Positions 25,501 through 32,815 of a stretch of 64,000 nucleotides of DNA are shown here, in pieces. The stretch spans positions 1,150,192 through 1,214,191 of the forward strand of contig NZ_JAICCF010000004.1 of NCBI RefSeq assembly GCF_019492185.1, written 5' to 3'. Origin of the DNA: Chitinophaga rhizophila. GTDB taxonomy: Bacteria; Bacteroidota; Bacteroidia; Chitinophagales; Chitinophagaceae. The stretch's first letter is position 1; every line of letters starts with the position of its first letter. The notes beneath the pieces were generated by a model that saw nothing but the letters and a program-made list of their open reading frames with translations, was not told where the DNA came from and made no database searches. The translations under genes and the position numbers were made by a program.

Positions 25501-25634
25501 GTAGGAATACCGTAGGCAATGACAACGGATTGCTGTTGTTCATCACTGACAGAGATCGTTGCTACCTGTACATCGCAAATCAGCGCGGCTAATTCAGTTA
25601 ATCTACTTAATTCCTTTTGTAGTATTGCATTCAA
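22572..25634 (-). CDS. Hybrid histidine kinase with PAS, two receiver and Hpt domains
   Basis: The 1020 residues carry a GAF-like N-terminal domain (about 1-100), PAS domains (about 105-225 and 235-355, the first with DLDGVLLTVNNASATMLGY), HisKA (MANMSHEIRTPLNGVIGF, about 385), HATPase (NLLGNAVKF, DTGIGI, GGTGLGLTIS), a first receiver (VLIVDDNDNN, VILMDYHMPYMDG), a second receiver (ILIVEDNPINM, LILMDIQMPLMNGYEA) and a C-terminal Hpt with NRIGHKIRGTSQ. It is therefore a complete phosphorelay on one chain. No membrane spans are evident. The output regulator is not in view, and there is no operon partner. Catalytic residues appear intact in every module. Confidence 0.93.
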   Translation of the reverse strand: MNAILQKELSRLTELAALICDVQVATISVSDEQQQSVVIAYGIPTTPDEAKFLRVYDLRHNQGQLIGTLSLSDSRLRELDARQEKAITLLVSEIITHISDHYHYEELLDSERNFRAFFEHSHGLMCTHDLDGVLLTVNNASATMLGYSCREMTGMTLFDIVPAKYHSEVRHYLRRIHTEGKAHGLMTNIHKDGTMGSVLYNNVLFRNIKGESYVIGNAVDVTERQVLERDLKRTREILERTSQLSRIGGWEADLVTKELFWSAVTKEIHDVPPSFQPTLASAIAFYKEGVSREKITAALRDIVESGRSWDLELQIITAAGKELWVRAIGNAEFENGSIRRLYGTFQDITPTKEAERELISQKSSLAAAKLLAEQANMAKSEFLANMSHEIRTPLNGVIGFTELVLKTSLNETQHQYLSIVNQSANALLSIINDILDFSKIESGKLELDIDKYDLYEFSSQVSDIVSFQAQHKGLEMLLNVSSELPRFAWFDEVRLKQVLINLLGNAVKFTGNGEIELKVELLQMLDEDKASVRFAVRDTGIGIKPEKRVKIFEAFRQEDASTTKKYGGTGLGLTISNKLLDLMGSELHIDSQVGAGSTFYFDIILATMDAAPDDWNSLQHINEVLIVDDNDNNRRILKDMLSDKGISCTEARSGFEALELLAQNYRYDVILMDYHMPYMDGLDTVRRIRNHFGVLPYEQGIILLHSSSDDEKIIAACEQLRIGHRMVKPIKIHELYNSLSLLLKNEKKFRQQVVQKSDQWIGGRLNILIVEDNPINMLLATTVVKRIAHDARIYEAQDGIEAIRICRAQLPDLILMDIQMPLMNGYEATASIREIKGAQRIPIIALTAGNLKGEREKCINAGMNDFIAKPLIQEKLLELFRKWLTVVIKEDTSSTVTEQSVKEEHFNISTLENYLMGEDTAVLQQLLKLTIDELKTAVTDLQAAAATVDIRRINRIGHKIRGTSQIIGLGKLARIADQMDTLTVRREPQFSQLIAEMQAEAGLVVRMMEEQITYYAHLNK

Positions 25635-25985
25635 ACACTAAATACTTTTCACTGTGGATGATAGATACACTTTTAATTTCCTGAATGTTTCTGTCGCAAA
25701 AGCCCCTTCTGTGTAGAGTTGTGAAGATACATAATTCTTCCCAACACGAAGTTTTAGGAGCAAGGAATTTAAGTGCCTTAGTAGGAGAATCACCCTGAAA
25801 GAGGCTTTAGAAAAGCCTTTGACTTAATAGAAGAAGAAGGTAGCTTATAGAAGAACCCGCTATCGAAATAAGATCTATCGCTGATCTACACAGTAATGAA
25901 TCACATTAGTATTTTAGTTCTGTAACAAAAGGGATTTTCAAGAGAATTACTGGCAGGGCTGTATAGTCACTGATGGCTACTTTAG
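25635..25985. other. Intergenic region upstream of the hybrid kinase
   Basis: The 351 bases lie between the hybrid kinase start and the end of the exosortase gene, both on the minus strand. The left part should hold the kinase promoter. A small imperfect hairpin (AAAGAGGCTT with AAGCCTTT, 25798-25820) lies in the middle without a T run. I see no coding frame. Confidence 0.5.
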
Positions 25986-27347
25986 TTACAGATAAACAGA
26001 CAATAATCTTTTATCCAGCATCTCTCTGACGGCAAGCTGCAATTGTTCCTCTGTTGCAGCAGTTACATTCACCAGCGAATAGGGATGTGCGCCAAAAAGC
26101 ACATCCCATCGCCACTGCAGCTGGCTGTTGGTAATTACTAACCCGTTATCATACCACCAGGCAGTATACAATACAGCTTGCTCCTGTTGCAGCAAGGCTG
26201 TATAGATTGTATGTTCATTTACCGGCTGCTGCTGCACCTTGTGGAAATTATAACCACTCCCCTTCCAGCAAATCATAGGATGATGTTCTGTATAATAACT
26301 GGCGGGGATATGCTTGATATAAACGAGTAAACTATCGCTTTGCAAGCGGATGATATTGCCGGGCATTGGCGTAACATTAAACCCTGCAAGAGCAGGTGCA
26401 TGCGGTGGGACTACATTATCCGGCCCTTGCTGGTATCTGATGACACAGGCAGTCAGTATACATAAAGGCAGCAGTGTATTCAATGCAAACATCTTAACAG
26501 CAGATCGCAACACATACCGGCGTCTGTGTAACTGCAAAGGTTGTCCATACCGGCTAACGGTCCACCGGGTCAGGTATACAGCCGGCACAATTACATACAA
26601 TCCCAGGCACATCATGCCCGCCATGTCATGCATAAAAGTATCCGGCATAATATGCAGCCATACAAGAAAAACAATACGCAATAGATTTGAGAAAATGTTC
26701 AGCAGCAAAAAGATTCCCAGCAAAGGCAGCAAGCGTTTCAGCGGAAGCGTCTTTCTCTCCCGGCGCTGATATAAGCCCACCAGCATAATACCGCACAGCA
26801 AAGACGTAACCATCATCTGCAAGCCCATACATGCAGGATCTACCGAGAAGCCTGTGCCATTATGAACAATCATATTACCTTGCACGGTTACCTGTTCTCC
26901 CATCACAGCTATCGCTGCCCCCGCCCATTGGGTGAGTTGCAAACGTAGCGGGAAACTGAACACATTCATGACATATTCAAATAGCGGAGACATAACGATG
27001 AACACGCACACCGGCAGGGCATTGACCCTGCCGTAAAAGGTCTCAGCAAGGAAGAATAATCCCCCGACTACAGCAATAAACAACAGCGTTTTGGCAGGCA
27101 TCACCAGGTATATCATGGTCGCAAACGATGCTACCAGCAAAAAGCGCAAACTTCCTTTTTCAGCTGCGTTGAAGGTGGTTACCATACACAGCGCTACGAT
27201 ACCTAATATAGTACCTGGGCCGCTCCAGATGATATACTGTTGTAAGCCAAAGTAAAGAACGGCCATGTAACATAGTACAGCAGCCAATGGCCAGCATCTA
27301 CCAAGGTGCAGAAGCCTGATCGAAAATTTATAGAGTTGTTGCGTCAT
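25986..27347 (-). CDS. xrtN: Exosortase N
   Basis: I choose the ATG at 27347 over a TTG four codons upstream; the product is 453 residues. Eight or so membrane spans fill residues 1-290, and they include the exosortase/archaeosortase catalytic set in order: the Cys in GTGFSVDPACMGLQMM, the Arg in IFSNLLRIVFLVWLH and the His in FMHDMAGMMCLG. A periplasmic C-terminal domain of about 160 residues follows. It is a transpeptidase-like inner-membrane enzyme that would cut C-terminal sorting signals of PEP type. It starts 4 bases after the VIT-domain gene, the known partner in the XrtN system, so the pair is one operon. The family call rests on the triad and the partner. Confidence 0.9.
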   Translation of the reverse strand: MTQQLYKFSIRLLHLGRCWPLAAVLCYMAVLYFGLQQYIIWSGPGTILGIVALCMVTTFNAAEKGSLRFLLVASFATMIYLVMPAKTLLFIAVVGGLFFLAETFYGRVNALPVCVFIVMSPLFEYVMNVFSFPLRLQLTQWAGAAIAVMGEQVTVQGNMIVHNGTGFSVDPACMGLQMMVTSLLCGIMLVGLYQRRERKTLPLKRLLPLLGIFLLLNIFSNLLRIVFLVWLHIMPDTFMHDMAGMMCLGLYVIVPAVYLTRWTVSRYGQPLQLHRRRYVLRSAVKMFALNTLLPLCILTACVIRYQQGPDNVVPPHAPALAGFNVTPMPGNIIRLQSDSLLVYIKHIPASYYTEHHPMICWKGSGYNFHKVQQQPVNEHTIYTALLQQEQAVLYTAWWYDNGLVITNSQLQWRWDVLFGAHPYSLVNVTAATEEQLQLAVREMLDKRLLSVYL

Positions 27348-27351
27348 GCTT

Positions 27352-29874
27352 TCAGGCAATACGTTTGGGGAAAGATGGTCTGTACTTCAGGTAGATAATC
27401 AGCAATACTGCGCCTGCAATGAGCAGCCATTCGTGAGGTTCAGGAACAGCGCCGTTATTATTAAGTGCAGCATTCTTCAGATTATCATTACTATCTTTGA
27501 TGTTGAAGCGGTCATAGTCCTGCTGTGTTTCCAGTACAATCAGGCTTGACAGTGGCGTAACGATATGGGCCTTTCTTGCTTCCTCCACCAGTTCACTGGA
27601 TGTGTCGCCACCCGTAAGCAGATGCGGGCCCATTCCCTGCATAATATGGTTATAGGCAAATAAACGTTGCAGGTGATCAGGTGCAGTAGATGGCGCATAG
27701 CCATTATTAGCAGTAATGACCATATCGGCTGCTTCTATAACTACCTGCTGATCATTTTCGATGTTCACCGGAAACTGATATGTATCCAGCAGCGTTTTTA
27801 GTGCTGCAAGATCTCCCTGGTCGTAACGGAAGGTACGGCATTCTTTGAGCGTGCGGAGATACGGAGACAATTCACCCCCCAGGTTGAAAAGCATTACCGC
27901 ATGCCGGTTTTCCATCCAGTTCTTCATATGTACTACAAAATCTGACGCTCCTATGTCACTGATACGGGGAGAAGCTTTGACGCTTTTGGTAATTACAAGC
28001 GCCGTTTCAGGGTCAGGCAATAGATGAAAGGGGAAAAAGCTGAAGCGCTGCGCAGCCAGTTGCTGAAAAATCGCTGACTGATTGCTGGCCGTCAGCTGAT
28101 GGAAACTATTGCCAGCATATACCCAAACAGGTTGTTGAGGCAGCATAGACAGAAGGGTACCCACTTCGTTACTGTGCCATGTCTGGTTAATATCGAGATA
28201 GACCGCCGTTACATTGGAAGCGCCCATTTCCCTACGGTAAGGCATTGCAGTGTACATCCTGCCTTCATTGCTGAATACCTGATGTTTCAGTCCTTCGTCG
28301 AGCAGTGAAAGCTGCCATTCTTCATTATATCTGCCATCATGGGACAAATTATTCCGGGATGTTTTACTAAATACAGGAGAAAAGTTCAGATCAGCAGGCG
28401 GTGTCTCAAAGCTGATGGATGTTTTTTCACGTGCACGACTAACAGAGGGACCATCAAAGTCAATGTTGCGGTATACCAGTTTACCATGTTCATAAGACAG
28501 CGGGGCGGTGATACCTAGTTTGAACTGTCTTTCTTCTCCACCTATCACGGGGAATACACGCACAGCAACCAGGTTGCCTTCACGCCAGTGTACAACGGAA
28601 GGGTCTCTGCGTTCATAGCCTACAATGGCAGTGTAAGCGCTATCAGCTTTACCCTTGGTAGTAAGGATGCCTTTCTCTTCACGGCCGTCTATCCAAAGGG
28701 AAAGCGACGATACTACAGCGCCTTCTGGCAGGTGAAACTTATAGATAGCTTCCTGCTGACTGATCCGGCCGTCTCCGTCTTCATTTTTCACATTGATTAT
28801 CTTCTCAGTGTAGGCAGTGCGTAAACGCGGCCATATATGCGTGAAGGTTTGTACATGTGTGGTGACAAGATCCTGGTCAGACCAGAGATGCACTTCATCA
28901 TCAGCATGCTCGTTATCCATTGCATTCAGGAGCAATCCGCGGTCTTCCCAGGAGAGATCCGAAGTACCGGCAACGAAAGCGGCTATCATTACCAGGGGGT
29001 CGTGCATGATCTGAAACCTGCTTATGCTGCTGCGTCTGCCAACAAAACGATCCTTTGAATCAGGTACAACGTAGGCAGCGTCACTGGTTAGTACCTGCTG
29101 GGTTATGGGACCAGGAGACACCTTTTGCAGGACGTTCACCCACCCTGGTAATCCATTATCAGCATCTTTCTTATGATATATCTTATCTATTCCCACAACG
29201 TTTACACGCCAGATAAGTGTATAGACAATGGCTATCAGCATAGTAACGCCGATGCCGGAGAAGAAGGCGATGGTGAAGGCGCGACTACCGCCTTTATGCC
29301 TGTTATACAAACGAATAGTGTAAAGAAAAAATAAGTGCGGCAAGATGGCGTGCAGGGACAAACCGAAGAAAAAGAAGGCGAACATACCGATGATAGCCAA
29401 CATGCCTATATAAATGGAGAGATAAAGAAATACACACAGGGATGCGCCCAATAGGAAAAACATACCCAGCCGCACGGGCAGGGGAAAAAACCGTTGGTAG
29501 GCAAATGCGGCACAATTGGCAGCGATGATAAAAAGGTACACAGAGAACCAGGTTACGGACTCAGGGAATACCTGTACAGACCTGTTCAGCGCAAATGCGC
29601 CTACCTGAAAAAGCAGCAGGAACAGTATGATGAGCGGTAGTCCACCTCTCCCTCTTTTCATACGGCCACTGAACAATAGTGCCAGGAAATAGACACAGGT
29701 TAGGAAGTGATTTCCAAAAAACAAGTTCAGGTAATAACTGTCTTTTGCGAAGGGTGACAATTCGGGGATGAAGAATAATATGAGTGACAATGCAAGGAAT
29801 GTAACACCCAGACTGTAGGTCGGGTCCTGTAGCCTGCTTTTGAGAATCCTCACGGGTATAAGTTGTTTTTCCAT
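27352..29874 (-). CDS. XrtN-system VIT domain protein with PEP-type sorting tail
   Basis: The 840-residue protein has about eight N-terminal membrane spans (residues 15-230, e.g. FLALSLILFFIPEL, LLIAIVYTLIW). A large extracytoplasmic part carries a VIT (vault protein inter-alpha-trypsin) domain around residues 330-470 (EAIYKFHLPEGAVVSSLSLW, GKADSAYTAIVGYERRDPSVV, VRVFPV). Near its end it has AVPEPHEWLL, a hydrophobic helix and the basic tail KYRPSFPKR: a PEP-CTERM-like signal for processing by the exosortase encoded next. The protein is probably both partner and substrate of XrtN. It is the first gene of the pair and has two matching inverted repeats upstream. The biological role of the system is unknown. 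Confidence 0.88.
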   Translation of the reverse strand: MEKQLIPVRILKSRLQDPTYSLGVTFLALSLILFFIPELSPFAKDSYYLNLFFGNHFLTCVYFLALLFSGRMKRGRGGLPLIILFLLLFQVGAFALNRSVQVFPESVTWFSVYLFIIAANCAAFAYQRFFPLPVRLGMFFLLGASLCVFLYLSIYIGMLAIIGMFAFFFFGLSLHAILPHLFFLYTIRLYNRHKGGSRAFTIAFFSGIGVTMLIAIVYTLIWRVNVVGIDKIYHKKDADNGLPGWVNVLQKVSPGPITQQVLTSDAAYVVPDSKDRFVGRRSSISRFQIMHDPLVMIAAFVAGTSDLSWEDRGLLLNAMDNEHADDEVHLWSDQDLVTTHVQTFTHIWPRLRTAYTEKIINVKNEDGDGRISQQEAIYKFHLPEGAVVSSLSLWIDGREEKGILTTKGKADSAYTAIVGYERRDPSVVHWREGNLVAVRVFPVIGGEERQFKLGITAPLSYEHGKLVYRNIDFDGPSVSRAREKTSISFETPPADLNFSPVFSKTSRNNLSHDGRYNEEWQLSLLDEGLKHQVFSNEGRMYTAMPYRREMGASNVTAVYLDINQTWHSNEVGTLLSMLPQQPVWVYAGNSFHQLTASNQSAIFQQLAAQRFSFFPFHLLPDPETALVITKSVKASPRISDIGASDFVVHMKNWMENRHAVMLFNLGGELSPYLRTLKECRTFRYDQGDLAALKTLLDTYQFPVNIENDQQVVIEAADMVITANNGYAPSTAPDHLQRLFAYNHIMQGMGPHLLTGGDTSSELVEEARKAHIVTPLSSLIVLETQQDYDRFNIKDSNDNLKNAALNNNGAVPEPHEWLLIAGAVLLIIYLKYRPSFPKRIA

Positions 29875-29885
29875 AGAAATAAAGT

Positions 29886-29967
29886 ACTTTGAATTACAAA
29901 GAACATCCTGCTAAAAAAAGGCCTGTAGGCCGTTACATGACGTTGTATTCACTTTGAAAGACAAAGT
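29886..29967. promoter_or_regulatory. Two copies of an ACTTTG-N5-CAAAG inverted repeat upstream of the XrtN operon
   Basis: ACTTTG-AATTA-CAAAG lies at 29886-29901 and ACTTTG-AAAGA-CAAAGT at 29951-29967, with centres 65 bases apart (about six helical turns). They flank the leader of the minus-strand VIT gene and lie before the plus-strand DUF427 gene. Duplicated dyads of this size suggest dimeric repressor binding. The repeats are seen directly; the regulator is unknown. Confidence 0.6.
29913..29931 (-). terminator. Terminator-like hairpin in the leader of the VIT/XrtN operon
   Basis: On the minus strand GGCC-TACA-GGCC is followed at once by seven T residues, about 40 bases before the start codon. 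The stem is only 4-5 base pairs, so termination would be partial; it may be an attenuator or chance. Confidence 0.4.
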
Positions 29968-30091
29968 AAGTAAAAGAATATGAACCTGACAAATTCCATT
30001 TCAAAAAAAAGTACTAACTTCTGATTTACCATACACAACCCGGTGGTATAATATTTGGTCCTGTAATTATAACTTATTAAACGACAACACG

Positions 30092-30373
30092 ATGAAAGCA
30101 ATCTGGCAGAATGAGGTCATTGCGGAAAGCGATAAAACAGTGGTAGTCGAAAATAATCATTATTTCCCTCCCACATCCGTGAAACTGGGCTTGCTGAATC
30201 CTTCCAGAACCCATACTTTCTGCGGTTGGAAGGGGGAAGCCTCTTATTACGATGTAAACATCAAAGGTAAAATTAACCATGATGCTGCCTGGTACTACCC
30301 TGCGCCCATGCAGGCCGCTGAAAACATCAAAGGTTACATCGCTTTCTGGAAAGGAGTAGAAGTCGTCGATTAA
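30092..30373 (+). CDS. DUF427 family protein
   Basis: The 93-residue protein matches the DUF427 pattern: an N-terminal IWQNEVIAESDKTVVVENNHYFP, then KTHTFCGWKGEASYYDV-like (here RTHTFCGWKGEASYYDV) and AAWYYPAPMQAAENIKGYIAFW. It is a small cytoplasmic beta-rich domain with conserved Cys, Trp and Tyr residues. Biochemical function is not established. It is 27 bases upstream of the disulfide oxidoreductase gene on the same strand, so cotranscription is likely. A redox link is only suggested by context. Confidence 0.88.
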   Translation: MKAIWQNEVIAESDKTVVVENNHYFPPTSVKLGLLNPSRTHTFCGWKGEASYYDVNIKGKINHDAAWYYPAPMQAAENIKGYIAFWKGVEVVD

Positions 30374-30400
30374 GGAAATCGTTAAAACAAAAGCTGAGTT

Positions 30401-31783
30401 ATGAGAAATTTTGATGCAATTGTCATTGGCTCCGGCCAAGGTGGTGTTCCTTTGGCTAAAAAACTGGCTAAAGCTGGCTGGCAGACAGCCATCATAGAGA
30501 AAAGATGGATCGGTGGGACCTGTATCAACGACGGCTGTACGCCGACCAAATCAATGATAGCCTGCGGGGCCGCAGCCCACGTCATTGCCAACAGCCAGGA
30601 ATGGGGCATCAGTGTCAGTTATTACAGTGTGGACCTTGGAAAAATTGTTGCCAGGAAGAATAAGGTAGTAGAATCTTTCAGGGATGGCGCTGCAAAAGGA
30701 TTGGAAAAAACGGAAGGGCTGACGGTTATTTACGGGGAAGCTACCTTCAGCGGTCCGAAAACAGTAAAAGTTGCATCAAAAGATGGTGGCGAAGAAGAAA
30801 TGACCGCCACTCATATTTTCCTCAATACCGGTACATTACCTAAAATACCTTCTATTCCTGGTCTTGATACCGTCCCCTATCTTACCAATACTTCCATTAT
30901 GGAACTAACTAAGCTACCCTCCCATCTGATGATCATGGGTAGCGGTTATATCGGGTTGGAGTTTGGTCAGCTATTCCGCAGATTGGGGTGCCAGGTAACA
31001 ATTATAGACAAAGGCAAGCAGCTCTTAAAACATGAGGATGAAGATGTTGCTGCCGCTGTCAGAAAAATAATGGAGAACTCCGGTGTTACCTTACACACCG
31101 GCGCTGACATTCAGAAAGCGGAACAATCAGGCGATACCATCAGTCTACAGTTTACTGCTAACGGACAGAATATGACCATCACCGGCTCACACCTGCTGGT
31201 GGCATCAGGCCGTACGCCGCAATCCAAGTCTTTACTGCCTGAGAATACAGGATTGGAACTGGATGAAAAAGGTTATGTAAAAGTGAATGAAAAGCTGGAA
31301 ACAAACGTTCGGGGTATTTATGCATTAGGAGATGTGAAGGGAGGTCCGGCGTTTACCCATATTTCGTACAACGATCACCTTGTTTTATACAAGAATCTTA
31401 TTAACAAAGAGGATACATCTATTCGTAACAGACCCTTACCTTACTGCATGTTTACGGACCCTCAGCTGGGACGTGTTGGTATGACAGAGAAAGAGGCAAA
31501 AGAAGCAGGTTATAAAGTAAAAGTTGCCTGCCTGGATATGTCGCGTGTAGCAAGGGCTATAGAGACGGGCCATACACAGGGATTTATGAAAGCGGTAGTT
31601 AATGCTGATGACGATAAATTACTGGGAGTTGCTATCTTGGGCCCTGAAGGAGGAGAAGTGATGTCTGTATTACAAATGGCGATGCTCGGTGGTATGACCG
31701 CTACCCAATTAAGGGAAATGATATTCGCACATCCGTTATATTCAGAATCTATCAATAACCTCTTCATGATGCTTGATAAATAA
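30401..31783 (+). CDS. FAD-dependent pyridine nucleotide-disulfide oxidoreductase, mercuric-reductase-like
   Basis: The 460 residues have the full class I layout: FAD loop VIGSGQGGVPLAK (about 9-21), the redox disulfide GGTCINDGCTPTKS (about 38-51), NAD(P) loop IMGSGYIGLEFGQLFRRLG (about 174-192), the second FAD segment GIYALGDVKGGP and a dimer-interface end with AHPLYSESINN, where the His-Glu pair of glutathione/lipoamide reductases sits. It lacks the N-terminal HMA and the C-terminal Cys pair of true mercuric reductases, so it more likely reduces a small disulfide or quinone. It stands directly upstream of the transporter and ergothioneine genes (46-base gap), so a thiol-recycling role is plausible. 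The substrate is unproven. Confidence 0.88.
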   Translation: MRNFDAIVIGSGQGGVPLAKKLAKAGWQTAIIEKRWIGGTCINDGCTPTKSMIACGAAAHVIANSQEWGISVSYYSVDLGKIVARKNKVVESFRDGAAKGLEKTEGLTVIYGEATFSGPKTVKVASKDGGEEEMTATHIFLNTGTLPKIPSIPGLDTVPYLTNTSIMELTKLPSHLMIMGSGYIGLEFGQLFRRLGCQVTIIDKGKQLLKHEDEDVAAAVRKIMENSGVTLHTGADIQKAEQSGDTISLQFTANGQNMTITGSHLLVASGRTPQSKSLLPENTGLELDEKGYVKVNEKLETNVRGIYALGDVKGGPAFTHISYNDHLVLYKNLINKEDTSIRNRPLPYCMFTDPQLGRVGMTEKEAKEAGYKVKVACLDMSRVARAIETGHTQGFMKAVVNADDDKLLGVAILGPEGGEVMSVLQMAMLGGMTATQLREMIFAHPLYSESINNLFMMLDK

Positions 31784-31828
31784 TGAGTTGCACAATGTGC
31801 GGATTAAAATCCTCAATGAATCCCAACC

Positions 31829-32815
31829 ATGATAAAGCTTGAACATGTCAACAAATCTTTCCATAACGGCAAGCCGGCAGTCAGTGATATTTCCCTGGAC
31901 GTAAATACAGGCGAGACACTCGTATTGCTGGGAACAAGTGGTAGTGGAAAGACAACCACTCTGCGGATGATCAATAGGTTAATTGCACCTGACAGTGGGC
32001 AGATATATGTGAATGGAATGAATGTAAATACACACGAAATAACTTCACTCCGCCGTACAATTGGATATGTGTTGCAGGATAATGGTCTGTTTCCCCATTA
32101 CACAGTTGCAGAAAATATAGGCATTGTGCCTGCTTTACTCAAATGGGATAAAAAACGCATAGATGATCGTATCCGCACATTGATGCAAAAATTACATCTT
32201 CCTCCCGGTGAATATTACAACGCCTATCCGCAGCAACTTAGCGGTGGGCAACAACAAAGAGTGGGACTTGCCCGTGCACTTGCTGCTGATCCTCCGGTAT
32301 TACTGATGGATGAACCATTTGGTGCACTGGATCCGGTAACACGGGCCAGTGTCAGAAAAGAATTTCGCTCTCTGGATGAGATTAACAATAAGACAGTCAT
32401 TATGGTCACCCATGATGTGCAGGAAGCGTTTGAGCTGGGCGACAGAATATGCCTGATGGATAACGGGATGGTACAACAGACCGGTACGCCGGCAGCACTG
32501 CTCTTCTCTCCTGCAAATGACTTTGTACGAGCTTTCTTTGATGATCAGCGCTTACTATTGGAGCTAAAAGCAGTACGATTGGCAGACGTACGCCCCTGGC
32601 TGGATACAAATACACCTCCTTCAACAGCTGACACAGCCGTGCTGCAAGAGGAGACATCCTGCTGGCAGGCCATGGAACAGCTGACTATGCTATCTTCCCT
32701 GAACTATACCAACCGGGGCAACCTGATTAGCATTGATACCAGTGGATTGATGCATGCCTTTACACAATACAAGCAAACTATCAGCAGCAATGGAAGATCA
32801 ACCGGGCTTTCCTGA
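31829..32815 (+). CDS. ABC transporter ATPase, osmoprotectant/EgtV-like
   Basis: The 328 residues hold a complete ABC ATPase: Walker A LGTSGSGKTTTLR (about 33-45), Q-loop GYVLQDNGLFPH, signature LSGGQQQRVGLA, Walker B VLLMDEPFGALDP and H-loop IMVTHDVQEAF. A C-terminal extension of about 90 residues follows without clear CBS features. The type matches quaternary-amine importers (OpuC/ProV). The gene overlaps the permease gene by about 60 bases in a different frame, so translation is tightly coupled. The import substrate is discussed with the permease. A well-formed ATPase; nothing is missing. Confidence 0.93.
   Translation: MIKLEHVNKSFHNGKPAVSDISLDVNTGETLVLLGTSGSGKTTTLRMINRLIAPDSGQIYVNGMNVNTHEITSLRRTIGYVLQDNGLFPHYTVAENIGIVPALLKWDKKRIDDRIRTLMQKLHLPPGEYYNAYPQQLSGGQQQRVGLARALAADPPVLLMDEPFGALDPVTRASVRKEFRSLDEINNKTVIMVTHDVQEAFELGDRICLMDNGMVQQTGTPAALLFSPANDFVRAFFDDQRLLLELKAVRLADVRPWLDTNTPPSTADTAVLQEETSCWQAMEQLTMLSSLNYTNRGNLISIDTSGLMHAFTQYKQTISSNGRSTGLS

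Noticed and set aside
30401..31783. Calling the disulfide oxidoreductase a mercuric reductase (merA)
   Set aside because: It lacks the HMA domain and the C-terminal Cys pair needed for mercury, and there are no mer genes nearby.
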